A program made the translations under genes and the position numbers. DNA of 21,607 nucleotides from NCBI GenBank assembly GCA_021737245.1, contig JAIPEI010000010.1:1-21607 (forward strand), in the 5' to 3' direction. This document shows positions 13,344-21,443 of the stretch, in pieces. Each line of letters begins with the position of its first letter. The first letter of the stretch is position 1. A model generated the notes under the pieces. It was not told the DNA's origin and made no database searches. It saw only the letters and a list, made by a program, of their open reading frames with translations. The stretch comes from Deltaproteobacteria bacterium. Its GTDB lineage: Bacteria; Desulfobacterota; DSM-4660; Desulfatiglandales; HGW-15.

Positions 13344-13372
13344 AATATAAGGCATACCCGGATCCGTGTCAA
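13344..13372 (-). promoter_or_regulatory. Strong sigma70-like promoter for the speD leader
   Basis: On the minus strand a perfect TTGACA (13367-13372), a 17-nt spacer and TATATT (13344-13349) are present. Transcription would start near 13337, downstream of arsC, and read toward speD. This is among the best promoter matches in the window. Confidence 0.75.
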
Positions 13373-13419
13373 TAGGAGAGCCAGCCCTCTGCGCGCTCCG
13401 TGCCTAAATCAACCGCGCT

Positions 13420-13842
13420 TCAACCGAAGGTCTGCTCCAGCCAGGAACGAATGTCGTCCCGCAGCTTTCGGTACTCGGCGATGCGCGCTTCCCGGTCCTC
13501 CGGGAAGGACGCCGGCTCCGGAAACCCCTTGTGAAACGCCATGCCGGAGGAGGCGAAGAGCGGGCAGACCTTCTTGGCGTGATCACAGAGCGTCACGAGA
13601 AAGTCCACGGGCACGTCCGAAATCTCGCCGGCCCTGAGCAGGCGCCGGCCGGAAATGTCCACGCCGGCCTCCTGCATGACCTCCAGGGCGACCGGGTCGG
13701 CCTCAGCGGGTTCCGTCCCTGCGCTCGCGGCGCGGTACCGGTCCCCGAAGAGCGCATTGACGAGGCCCCGGGCCATGGGGGCGCGCACGGCGTCGCCGGT
13801 CGAGACGAAAAGAATGGTGCGCACGGGTTTGTTGCTGTTCAT
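13420..13842 (-). CDS. ArsC/low-molecular-weight phosphatase-like protein lacking the nucleophilic cysteine
   Basis: The 140-residue protein has the fold of thioredoxin-coupled arsenate reductases and LMW tyrosine phosphatases. N-terminal ILFVSTGDAVRAPMARGL aligns with the family P-loop (usual form FLCTGNSxRSQMAEG). The redox loop LCDHAKKVCP keeps Cys86 and Cys93, and HKGFPEPASF aligns with the usual acid loop HWGFPDPA. The P-loop nucleophile Cys is Ser14 (codon TCG) while Arg20 is kept, and the acid loop has Glu in place of Asp. As written it should not perform the normal Cys-dependent arsenate reduction or dephosphorylation. It may bind an oxyanion, have a regulatory role, or be a decaying copy. 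GAGGA lies 6 nt before ATG 13842. It is 78 nt downstream of nrdJ on the same strand. There are no other ars genes nearby. Confidence 0.8.
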   Translation of the reverse strand: MNSNKPVRTILFVSTGDAVRAPMARGLVNALFGDRYRAASAGTEPAEADPVALEVMQEAGVDISGRRLLRAGEISDVPVDFLVTLCDHAKKVCPLFASSGMAFHKGFPEPASFPEDREARIAEYRKLRDDIRSWLEQTFG

Positions 13843-13920
13843 AGCGAATCCTCGGTAAAAAAGATCAAGGGGTGAGGTGTAGAGTTTGGCGGTTATGAGA
13901 AGCCGCCCGCGGCGTGGACG

Positions 13921-16401
13921 TCAGCCGCATTTCGAGAACCCGCAGAAGTGGCAGGTCATGCAGCCTTCCTCGAAGCTGATGGTCTGGCCGCAGTCCGGGC
14001 AGGTCTCTCCCAGCAGACTGTTTTCGGTCTTTCGACCCGTTCGGCCGGCATCGTCCTTGAGATACCGGTTCTCCAGGATGCGGCTGATGGCGTCCGGGAT
14101 GGAGAGCACCAGGCCGTCCTTCTGAAACACCGGATGCTCGCCGCCGATTCCTCTGAGCTGGTCCACGACCGTCCCCACATCCACACCGGATCGGAACGCC
14201 AGGGAGACGAGGCGCCCGATGGCTTCCGTCTTGGCGGTGGTGGAACGGCCTGACTTGCCGATGGTGGCGAAGACCTCGAAAGGCCGGCCGTTCATCTCGG
14301 TGACGGTGACGTAGAGATTGCCCATGCCGGTCACCATTTTCGTGGTGAATCCCTCCAGGGTCTCCGGGCGGTTCAGCACCCCCTGCAGTCCGTCCGGCGC
14401 TGCGGCTTCCCCGCGGTAACTGAGAACCTGGTCCTCCTTGCTGCCGTCGCGATAGATGGTCACCCCTTTGCAGTCCAGGTCGTAGGCGAGTTCGTAGACC
14501 TTTCTCACGTCCTCCGCCGTCGCGTCCCGCGGCAGGTTCACCGTTTTGGACACGGCGTTGTCGGTATACCTCTGAAAGGCGGCCTGCATGCGGACGTGCC
14601 ACTCAGGTGTGACGTCGTGGGCCGTCACGAAGACCTGCTTCACCTCCTCGGGGACCCCCTCGATGTTCTGCAGGCTCCCCGTCCTGGCGACGGTGTCCAT
14701 CATGGCCGGGCTGTAAAATCCCCGTTCGCGGGCGGTCGCCTCGAACCACGGGTTGACCTCGAGAAGCTCGTCGTTGTCCATGACGCGCCGGATGAAGCTC
14801 AGGGCGAACAGAGGCTCGATCCCGCTCGAGCAACCGGCGATGATGCTCAAGGTCCCGGTGGGTGCGATGGTCACGGTGGTGGCGTTTCGAAACCCTGCGT
14901 CGTCCCGGTCCCGGAACACGCTCTTATCGAAGTTCGGAAACACGCCTCGCTCCCGGGCGAGCGCCCGGGACGCCGCCCTGGACTCGTCCCGGAAGAACGC
15001 CATGATCTCCCCGGCGAGCGCCAGGGCCTCCTCCGAGTTGTAGGGAATGCCGAGCTGGAACAGCATGTCCGCAAACCCCATGACCCCCAGCCCGATCTTC
15101 CGGTTCCCATGGACCATCTCGGCGATCTCCGGCAGGGGGTACTCCGAAACGTCGATCACGTTGTCCAGAAATCTCACCGCAAGCCGGATGATTTCCTTGA
15201 GTGCGTCGTAATCCACCGCGTGGTCCCCTGCGCACACGAAGCGGGCCAGGTTGATGGACCCCAGGTTGCAGGCCTCCATGGGTAGCAGAGGCTGCTCACC
15301 GCAGGGGTTTGTGCTTTCGATCTCTCCGAGCCCGGGGGTGGGGTTGTCCCGGTTGACGCGGTCCAGGAAGAGAACGCCCGGATCGCCGTTCTCCCAGGCC
15401 TGCTCCACCAGGGCGGCATATACGTCGGCCGCGCGAAGGGTTCCGGTTGCCCTTCCTGTGCGGGGGTCGATCAGGGCGTAGTCGCGGTCCTCCCGCGCTG
15501 CGGACATGAACTCGGATGTCAGGGCGACGGAGATGTTGAAGTTGTTCAGCTCCTTGTGGTGCTTCTTGCAGTAGATGAACTCCATGATGTCGGGGTGATC
15601 CACCCGAAGGACCGCCATGTTCGCCCCCCGCCGGGTTCCGCCCTGCTTGACCTGCTCGGTGGCCGTGTTGAAGATCTTCATGAACGAGACGGGTCCCGAA
15701 GCAATGCCCCCGGTGGTGCCCACGCGGCTGTTCTTGGGGCGCAGCCTGGAGAAGCTGAAACCGGTTCCTCCTCCTGACTTGTGAATCATGGCGGCGTTCT
15801 TCAGGCTGTCAAAGATCCCTTCCATGCTGTCTTCCACGGGGAGGACGAAGCAGGCGGCCAGCTGTCCCAGCCGGCGGCCTGCGTTCATCAGGGTGGGCGA
15901 GTTGGGGAGGAACTTGAACTCGGTCATGATGCGGTAAAACGCCTGTTCCATCTCCCGTACATGCTCGGCTCCGTCGTAGCCGCTCTCCGCAGAAGCCACG
16001 TGCCTCGCCACGCGCCGAAACATCCCGGCCGGGGACTCCAGAAGCTTTCCCTCGGCGTCTTTCCGGAGGTAGCGCCGCTCCAGGACGGTCCGGGCGTTCA
16101 CCGACAGCGGGATCTCTTCCTTCACGAACATGGAGCTGTCGAGCTTGACCGGGGAGGTCTTTTTCAGGCCGAACTCCAGCAGCTTGGCCTCGATGATCTT
16201 CTCGAGGAGGGGAATGGTGAGCGTGCTGAGCGCCATCTTTCCGATCTCCTCCCGCAGGGCCCTGCTGATGCTCATGGCCTGGTCGCTGTTGATGGGGGTG
16301 GTGCGGATCAGGAGCTGAGAGAACAGCTGATCGTCCCACCGGTAGGCGGACAGGTCGAAGGTCCCTTCCTCCGTCACCAGGATCTTGCACTCCCTCGGCA
16401 T
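13921..16401 (-). CDS. nrdJ: Adenosylcobalamin-dependent (class II) ribonucleoside-diphosphate reductase
   Basis: It makes deoxyribonucleotides using a cobalamin-generated thiyl radical and needs no oxygen. The 826-residue chain begins with an ATP-cone-like regulatory region (about 5-78). The catalytic barrel follows, with FLPNSPTLMNAG (164-175), Cys184 in LAACFVLP, the GGGTGFSFSRLRPK loop, and the active-site NPCGEQPLLPMEACNLGSIN with Cys367 and Glu369. The APTGTLSIIAGCSSGIEP stretch is also typical. The C-terminus is a TSCPD-like domain and a cysteine-rich zinc ribbon (CPDCG...CMTCHFCGFSKCG) that likely relays electrons. GGAGGGAGG lies just before ATG 16401, and a good promoter lies at 16466-16495. 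It is divergent from the RACo gene and upstream of the arsC-like gene. It is complete, with no defects seen. Confidence 0.96.
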   Translation of the reverse strand: MPRECKILVTEEGTFDLSAYRWDDQLFSQLLIRTTPINSDQAMSISRALREEIGKMALSTLTIPLLEKIIEAKLLEFGLKKTSPVKLDSSMFVKEEIPLSVNARTVLERRYLRKDAEGKLLESPAGMFRRVARHVASAESGYDGAEHVREMEQAFYRIMTEFKFLPNSPTLMNAGRRLGQLAACFVLPVEDSMEGIFDSLKNAAMIHKSGGGTGFSFSRLRPKNSRVGTTGGIASGPVSFMKIFNTATEQVKQGGTRRGANMAVLRVDHPDIMEFIYCKKHHKELNNFNISVALTSEFMSAAREDRDYALIDPRTGRATGTLRAADVYAALVEQAWENGDPGVLFLDRVNRDNPTPGLGEIESTNPCGEQPLLPMEACNLGSINLARFVCAGDHAVDYDALKEIIRLAVRFLDNVIDVSEYPLPEIAEMVHGNRKIGLGVMGFADMLFQLGIPYNSEEALALAGEIMAFFRDESRAASRALARERGVFPNFDKSVFRDRDDAGFRNATTVTIAPTGTLSIIAGCSSGIEPLFALSFIRRVMDNDELLEVNPWFEATARERGFYSPAMMDTVARTGSLQNIEGVPEEVKQVFVTAHDVTPEWHVRMQAAFQRYTDNAVSKTVNLPRDATAEDVRKVYELAYDLDCKGVTIYRDGSKEDQVLSYRGEAAAPDGLQGVLNRPETLEGFTTKMVTGMGNLYVTVTEMNGRPFEVFATIGKSGRSTTAKTEAIGRLVSLAFRSGVDVGTVVDQLRGIGGEHPVFQKDGLVLSIPDAISRILENRYLKDDAGRTGRKTENSLLGETCPDCGQTISFEEGCMTCHFCGFSKCG

Positions 16402-16465
16402 GCCTCCCTCCTCTACGCGGCTCCGGCGTTTCAGTCGGATCCATCCAAATGTTGAGAACCTCGTT

Positions 16466-16495
16466 ATGATAAAGCGCCATATGTAGTACTGTCAA
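16466..16495 (-). promoter_or_regulatory. Sigma70-like promoter for nrdJ
   Basis: On the minus strand TTGACA (16490-16495), an 18-nt spacer and TATCAT (16466-16471) predict a start near 16459. This leaves a leader of about 57 nt before nrdJ, too short for a cobalamin riboswitch. Confidence 0.65.
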
Positions 16496-16775
16496 CTCGA
16501 TTGCTCCCGGAGAGAGTTGCCTGCCCGGATTGAAACGAACGACCGCCGCCGGGGCCTGGAACCCGAAGCCGCCGCCCAGCGGCTGCTTCTTGAAACCCGA
16601 CGCCTGAAACCGGCTTTTCAATTTGGGGTTTCACAAAGGGCGGGTAAGTGATATACGAAAATCACCCGTGCCGACACCTCACCAGTCCGGTCTTACGGGG
16701 GTGGGCGAAGCCGCAACCCCCGATGGGCGGGATGATCCGGTCTCCAGCCGGGGAAGAGGAAAATGGAGTGAACCC
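16496..16775 (+). other. Non-coding region upstream of RACo with several inverted repeats
   Basis: Between the nrdJ promoter and the RACo start there is no credible gene. Three inverted repeats are visible: GAAACCC with GGGTTTC (about 16599-16632), GTGAT with ATCAC (16648-16652 and 16661-16665, extendable with CGGG/CCCG), and CGGGGGT with ACCCCCG (16696-16702 and 16716-16722). They suggest a folded RACo leader. No plus-strand consensus promoter and no known riboswitch core were recognised. Confidence 0.35.
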
Positions 16776-18698
16776 ATGAAGATATTCCGCGTCACGTTTC
16801 TCCCCTTCGAGCGATCCGTCGAGATCGACGAAGGCGCCACCCTGGCCGAGGCGGCCCGCAAGGCGGAGGTGTACATCAACAACCTCTGCGGAGGAGAGGG
16901 GGTCTGCGGCGAATGCCGCGTCCGGATCATACAGGGAACGGCGAAGCAGGACGAGAGCGCGTCAGCCTTTTTCTCCCCGGAGGAGCTGGAGCAGGGCTAT
17001 GTGCTGGCCTGTCAGACCGAGGTCCATGACGAGCTCACCGTGGAGGTTCCTGCGGAGTCCATGCTCGAGGACGAGCAGATCATGACCGGGGAGAGGCGGG
17101 ACGAGGTGGTGGAGGGGGAGGACGTGGTGGTGCGGGAGGAACGCGGGCTGGCGGTCTACCCCCTGAAACCGCTCGCCAGGAAGGTCTACCTGGAGCTTCC
17201 CCCGCCCACCCTGGAAGACAATATCACGGACATCGAACGGGTCTCGAGAGAGCTCAGACGCCGCATCGGCTGGCATTCCTACGAAATTTCCCTCCAGTGC
17301 CTCCGGAACCTCTCCGATCTGCTCCGGGAGAACGGCTGGAAGACGACGGTCACGGTGGTCCAGGACAACCGGGGATACAAGCTCCAGAAGGTGGAGCCGG
17401 GCGACACCACGGGGAGCCACTACGGGCTGGCGGTGGACGTCGGCACCACCACGGTCGTGGCCCAGCTCGTGGACCTGCGCACGGGGAGGGTCCTGGCGGT
17501 GGAAGGGACCCACAACATGCAGGCCCAGTACGGGGAGGACGTCATCTCCCGGATGATCTATGCTTGCCGCAAGGACGGATCGGGACTGATCCCCCTCCAG
17601 GAGGCGGTGGTCAGGAACATCAACGACCTGATCGACGCCCTGGTCCGGAGGGAGGGCATTCGGCGTGAGGAGATCTTCGCCATGACGGCCGCGGGGAACA
17701 CCACCATGAGCCATCTCCTCCTCGGCCTGACGCCCTGCTCCATCCGCATGGAGCCCTACGTTCCTACGGCGGACGCCTACCCGCAGATTCTCGCCTCGGA
17801 GATCGGAATCCGAATTCATCCGCAGGGTATCCTGGAGACGCTGCCCAGCGTGGCCTCCTACGTGGGCGGGGACATCGTGGCCGGCGTGATCTCTTCCGGC
17901 ATCGCAGAGCAGGAAGCCATCCAGGGCCTCATCGACATCGGAACGAACGGCGAGATCGTCATCGGCAACAGCGACTGGCTGGTCTGCTGCTCCGCCTCGG
18001 CGGGACCCAGCTTCGAGGGGGGCGGGACCACCTGCGGTATGCGCGCCACGCGCGGCGCCATTGAGAAGGTGAAGATCGAGGACGGGCAGCTCTCTTATCA
18101 GACCATCGGAAACGCGGCTCCCAGGGGAATCTGCGGATCCGGTCTGATCGACTGCATTTACGAGCTGGTCAAGAACGGGATCATCGGGTACGAGGGCAAG
18201 TTCGACCGGAACCGCGACGACCCGCGCCTGTCCCTTGCGGAGGACATTCCCCGATACATCATCGCGGCGGCCGAGGAGACCGATTCCGGAGAGGCCGTTG
18301 CGATCACCGAGTCCGACATCGACAACCTGATGAAGTCCAAGGGGTCGGTGTTCGCGGCCATCAAGTCCCTGGTGGACTACATCGGCCTGACGTTCGACAT
18401 GCTGGACACCTTTTACGTGGCCGGGGGGTTCGGAAGCTATCTCAACATCCACAAGGCCGTCGCCATCGGGCTGCTGCCGGACATCCCGGAGGAGCGCATT
18501 CAGTTCATCGGCAACAGCTCCCTCACCGGCGCCCGCATGGCGCTGATCTACGAGGAGGCCTTCGAAAAGGGCCGGAACGTATCCAAGTCCATGACCAACA
18601 TCGAGCTTTCCAACTACCAGCCGTACATGGACGAGTACGTGGCCTCGCTGTTCCTCCCCCACACGGAGCGGAAGCTCTTTCCTTCGGTGGATTACTGA
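16776..18698 (+). CDS. RACo-type ASKHA ATPase, reductive activator of corrinoid proteins
   Basis: The 640-residue protein matches RACo/AcsV, which uses ATP to drive one-electron reduction of inactive Co(II) corrinoid to Co(I) in the CODH/ACS corrinoid protein or in methyltransferase systems. An N-terminal plant-type 2Fe-2S domain has Cys38, Cys44, Cys47 and Cys79 (NLCGGEGVCGEC...LACQT). A middle linker follows. The ASKHA ATPase part begins at LAVDVGTTTVVAQLVDL (219-235) and continues with TAAGNTTMSHLL, LIDIGTNGEIVIG, SAGPSFEGGG and a C-terminal AGGFGSYLN. ATG 16776 has GGAG 8 nt upstream and gives the family-type start. The frame stays open to 16623, but that extension is not conserved-looking. 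It is first in a plus-strand run with dusB and ispH-ubiA. The corrinoid partner (AcsCD or another protein) cannot be fixed from sequence, though acsD lies about 15 kb away. Confidence 0.88.
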   Translation: MKIFRVTFLPFERSVEIDEGATLAEAARKAEVYINNLCGGEGVCGECRVRIIQGTAKQDESASAFFSPEELEQGYVLACQTEVHDELTVEVPAESMLEDEQIMTGERRDEVVEGEDVVVREERGLAVYPLKPLARKVYLELPPPTLEDNITDIERVSRELRRRIGWHSYEISLQCLRNLSDLLRENGWKTTVTVVQDNRGYKLQKVEPGDTTGSHYGLAVDVGTTTVVAQLVDLRTGRVLAVEGTHNMQAQYGEDVISRMIYACRKDGSGLIPLQEAVVRNINDLIDALVRREGIRREEIFAMTAAGNTTMSHLLLGLTPCSIRMEPYVPTADAYPQILASEIGIRIHPQGILETLPSVASYVGGDIVAGVISSGIAEQEAIQGLIDIGTNGEIVIGNSDWLVCCSASAGPSFEGGGTTCGMRATRGAIEKVKIEDGQLSYQTIGNAAPRGICGSGLIDCIYELVKNGIIGYEGKFDRNRDDPRLSLAEDIPRYIIAAAEETDSGEAVAITESDIDNLMKSKGSVFAAIKSLVDYIGLTFDMLDTFYVAGGFGSYLNIHKAVAIGLLPDIPEERIQFIGNSSLTGARMALIYEEAFEKGRNVSKSMTNIELSNYQPYMDEYVASLFLPHTERKLFPSVDY

Positions 18699-18718
18699 AC
18701 CGGCGGACACAGACCACC

Positions 18719-19699
18719 ATGCTCCGGATCGGCACAGTCACCCTCGAGAACCATCTGGTCCTGGCGCCCATGGCCGGGATCACCAATCTTCCGTTCCGGA
18801 CGTTGGCCCGGCGGTTGGGAGCCGGACTGGTGACGACCGAAATGGTGAGCGCCATGGGTCTCACCATGGGCCACCCGCGCACGCGCAGCTACCTTCGCAG
18901 CTGGTCGGACGAGAAACCCCTCGCGGTCCAGCTCTTCGGCGCGGGACCTCGAAGCATGGCCGAGGCCGCCCGGATCGCGGTGGAGGCCGGAGCCGACATC
19001 ATTGACATCAACATGGGCTGCCCGGTGCGCAAGGTCGCCAAGACCGGCGCCGGGGCGGCCCTGCTGGACCACCCGGAGAGGGTGGCGGAGATCGTGACGG
19101 CCGTCCGGCTCGCCTGCACCGTGCCGTTGACCGCCAAGATCCGCGCCGGCTGGGCTCCGGAGCGTCCCACGGGCCTGGAGATTGCCCGGGTGATCGCGGA
19201 CTGCGAGGCCGACGCCGTGACCGTGCACCCGCGCTTCGCCACCCAGCGCTACACGGGTCGCGCCGACTGGCGGCTGATCGGGGCCGGCAAGGGGGCGGCC
19301 CGGATCCCTGTGATGGGCAACGGGGATGTGTTCCGGGCCGAGGACGCCCTGAGGATGCGGGCGGAGACGGGGTGTGACGGCGTGATGATCGGGCGCAGCG
19401 CCGTGGGGAACCCCTGGATCTTCAGGCAGGTGCTCGATCTGGAGGCCGGGCGGGAGCCGGGAGAGCCGACCCTGTCGGAGCGCCGGGCCCACATCCTGGA
19501 GCACTACCGGCTCCTGGCCCGGGCGGTCGGAGAGCAGAGGGCCCCTTACATGATGCGGGGTCTCCTGCTGGCCTATACCAAGGGGCTTCCCTACAGCAGC
19601 CGATTCCGGGGCCGGATCACCAGCATCAAGGATTTCGACACCCTGACCGAGCTCATGGACGACTACTTCGAGACCCTGGAGGGGGAGGGCGAACCGTGA
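18719..19699 (+). CDS. dusB: tRNA-dihydrouridine synthase (DusB-like)
   Basis: This flavoenzyme reduces specific uridines in the tRNA D-loop using NADPH. The 326-residue TIM-barrel has the FMN-binding LAPMAGITNLPFR near the start, QLFGAGP, and the Dus signature DINMGCPVRKV with catalytic Cys101. Later come the HPRFATQRYTGRADW stretch, GNGDV and MIGRSAVGNPW. The usual HGRT motif reads HPRF here, a mild departure. The C-terminal helical domain is present. It starts 20 nt after RACo with no clear ribosome site, suggesting translational coupling, and its TGA overlaps the GTG start of ispH-ubiA by 4 nt. The DusB subgroup is the best guess; DusA and DusC types look less likely. Confidence 0.92.
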   Translation: MLRIGTVTLENHLVLAPMAGITNLPFRTLARRLGAGLVTTEMVSAMGLTMGHPRTRSYLRSWSDEKPLAVQLFGAGPRSMAEAARIAVEAGADIIDINMGCPVRKVAKTGAGAALLDHPERVAEIVTAVRLACTVPLTAKIRAGWAPERPTGLEIARVIADCEADAVTVHPRFATQRYTGRADWRLIGAGKGAARIPVMGNGDVFRAEDALRMRAETGCDGVMIGRSAVGNPWIFRQVLDLEAGREPGEPTLSERRAHILEHYRLLARAVGEQRAPYMMRGLLLAYTKGLPYSSRFRGRITSIKDFDTLTELMDDYFETLEGEGEP

Positions 19700-21432
19700 A
19701 GGTGCGACTGGCCAGGACCGCAGGCTTCTGCATGGGCGTCCGTCTCGCCATGGAAAAGGTCCTGGCCGAGGCGAACAAGGCCGAGGATCCCATCTACACC
19801 TTCGGGCCGCTGATTCACAACCGGCAGGTCATGAAGCTGCTGGAGTCCAAGGGCGTCCGGACCGTGGAGACCATGGAGGGAATCCGTGCGGGAACCGTGG
19901 TCATTCGGGCCCACGGGATCCCGCCGGGGGAGAGGAAGGCCCTGAAGGCCACCGGTCTCCGCATCATCGACGCCACCTGCCCCCGGGTGGCCCGGGTGCA
20001 GGCCATCGTTCGATCGCACACGAGGAAAGGATACACGGCGGTCATCGTCGGCGAGAGGGAACACGCCGAGGTGATCGGTCTCCGGGGATATGCCGAGGGC
20101 CCGGTCCATGTGATCGACCGCGTCGAGGACGTGGAGGCTTTACCGGGTGACGAACCCCTGGTGGCGGTGGCCCAGACCACACAGGATGCCGGGATCTTCG
20201 AGGAGATCCGGCAGGCCATTCAAGAGCGGAACCCCGACGCCCTGATCTTCGACACGATCTGCGACGCCACCCAGAACCGGCAGGCCGAGGTGTCCTCGTT
20301 CGCAGGCCATGTGGACGGGATGGTCGTGGTGGGCGGCTTTCACAGCGGGAACACCCGGCGGCTGGTGCAGGTATCCGAGTCTGCCGGAATCCCCACCTTT
20401 CACGTGGAGACCGAGGAGGAGCTGGACCGTGAGGCCCTGGCTCTCATGGGGACCGTGGGCGTTACAGCGGGGGCGTCCACGCCCAACTGGATGATCAAGA
20501 ACGTGGTGCGGGAGCTGGAGCGCATTCGAAGCCCCAAGGACTCGCGTTTCAGTCAGGCCGTGCTCCGGAATCTGCTGCGGATCTTTCTGTTCGGCCACAT
20601 CTGGGTGGGCCTCGGGGCCTTCTCGCTGACCCACGCCGCCACCCTGCTCGCGGGCCGCCCTCCGGATCTCGTCCATCCCTCCATGGCGGCGCTCTACATC
20701 TGGGCCATGCACGTGCTGAACCGGTTTCTCGACCGTGGAGCGAGCACGTACAACGAGCCGGACCAGGCCCAGTTCTACAGCTCCCACCGGACACGCCTGG
20801 TCATCACGGGGCTCGGGGCCGTGGCTGTGGCCCTGATGCTCGCCTGGACCCTGGGGATCACGGTGATGGTCGCCATGGCCGGCGTGAGTCTCCTCGGCAT
20901 CGTTTACGGCATTCCGATCGTCCCGGTGCGGCGGCGGAACCGGTGGCAGGCCGCGAAGATCAAGGACGTTCCCGGATCCAAGACCCTGGCCGAGTCCCTG
21001 GCCTGGGGCGTGGTGATCGCGCTCATTCCGCTCCTGGAGAACGGGGGAACCGCCTGGTCCGGGGTGACGGTCTCCTTCTTCTTCGTGCTGGCCGTGGTTT
21101 ACGTCCGGTCCGCCCTGTTCGACATCTTCGAGGTGCAGGGCGACATGATCGTGGGCATCGAGACCCTGCCCGTCACCATCGGGGAGCGGCGGACCATGCA
21201 GCTGCTGAAGTCCGTGCTGGCCGGGTGCGGGGCGTTGCTTCTCGGCGCCGGCCTCCTGGGTGCAGTGCCGTCCATCGCCTATTACCTGCTCCTCTGTGTG
21301 ATCTCGCTGGCCCTGACCATTCACACCTATGAAACCCGGTGGCTCTACCCGGGCCTCCGTCTGGAGACCCTGGTGGAGGCCAACCTGATCCTGGCCGGGC
21401 TCGTCGGGCTGGCCTGGCAGCCGGCGTCATAA
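19696..21432 (+). CDS. ispH: Fused IspH (HMBPP reductase) and UbiA-family membrane prenyltransferase
   Basis: Residues 1-278 form a complete IspH, the last enzyme of the MEP pathway, converting HMBPP to IPP and DMAPP with a 4Fe-4S cluster. The cluster ligands Cys12 (GFCMGV), Cys95 (DATCPRV) and Cys189 (DTICDATQNRQ) are present. His41, His74, His123, Glu125, Thr161 and the STPNWM motif are also present. Residues about 290-578 are hydrophobic, with roughly seven to nine membrane spans, and resemble UbiA prenyltransferases. The second motif FDIFEVQGDMIVGIETLPV (Asp476, Glu479, Asp483) is well kept. The first, LNRFLDRGAS, retains Asn342 and Asp346 but has Arg343 where Asp is usual. GTG 19696 overlaps dusB by 4 nt with GGGGGAGGG upstream. 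One uninterrupted frame joins the parts. IspH activity is likely; prenyl acceptor and UbiA activity are unknown. Confidence 0.9.
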   Translation: MKVRLARTAGFCMGVRLAMEKVLAEANKAEDPIYTFGPLIHNRQVMKLLESKGVRTVETMEGIRAGTVVIRAHGIPPGERKALKATGLRIIDATCPRVARVQAIVRSHTRKGYTAVIVGEREHAEVIGLRGYAEGPVHVIDRVEDVEALPGDEPLVAVAQTTQDAGIFEEIRQAIQERNPDALIFDTICDATQNRQAEVSSFAGHVDGMVVVGGFHSGNTRRLVQVSESAGIPTFHVETEEELDREALALMGTVGVTAGASTPNWMIKNVVRELERIRSPKDSRFSQAVLRNLLRIFLFGHIWVGLGAFSLTHAATLLAGRPPDLVHPSMAALYIWAMHVLNRFLDRGASTYNEPDQAQFYSSHRTRLVITGLGAVAVALMLAWTLGITVMVAMAGVSLLGIVYGIPIVPVRRRNRWQAAKIKDVPGSKTLAESLAWGVVIALIPLLENGGTAWSGVTVSFFFVLAVVYVRSALFDIFEVQGDMIVGIETLPVTIGERRTMQLLKSVLAGCGALLLGAGLLGAVPSIAYYLLLCVISLALTIHTYETRWLYPGLRLETLVEANLILAGLVGLAWQPAS

Positions 21433-21443
21433 CTTCCGTCAGT

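Noticed and set aside
16623..16775. 51-codon N-terminal extension of RACo
   Set aside because: It has no family resemblance and no ribosome site; ATG 16776 has both.
16402..16775. Cobalamin riboswitch upstream of nrdJ or RACo
   Set aside because: No B12-box-like core was seen on either strand, and the nrdJ leader from its predicted promoter is only about 57 nt.
16962..18710. A 582-codon open frame antisense to RACo
   Set aside because: Same artefact of GC-rich coding DNA; the plus-strand protein has clear Fe-S and ASKHA motifs.
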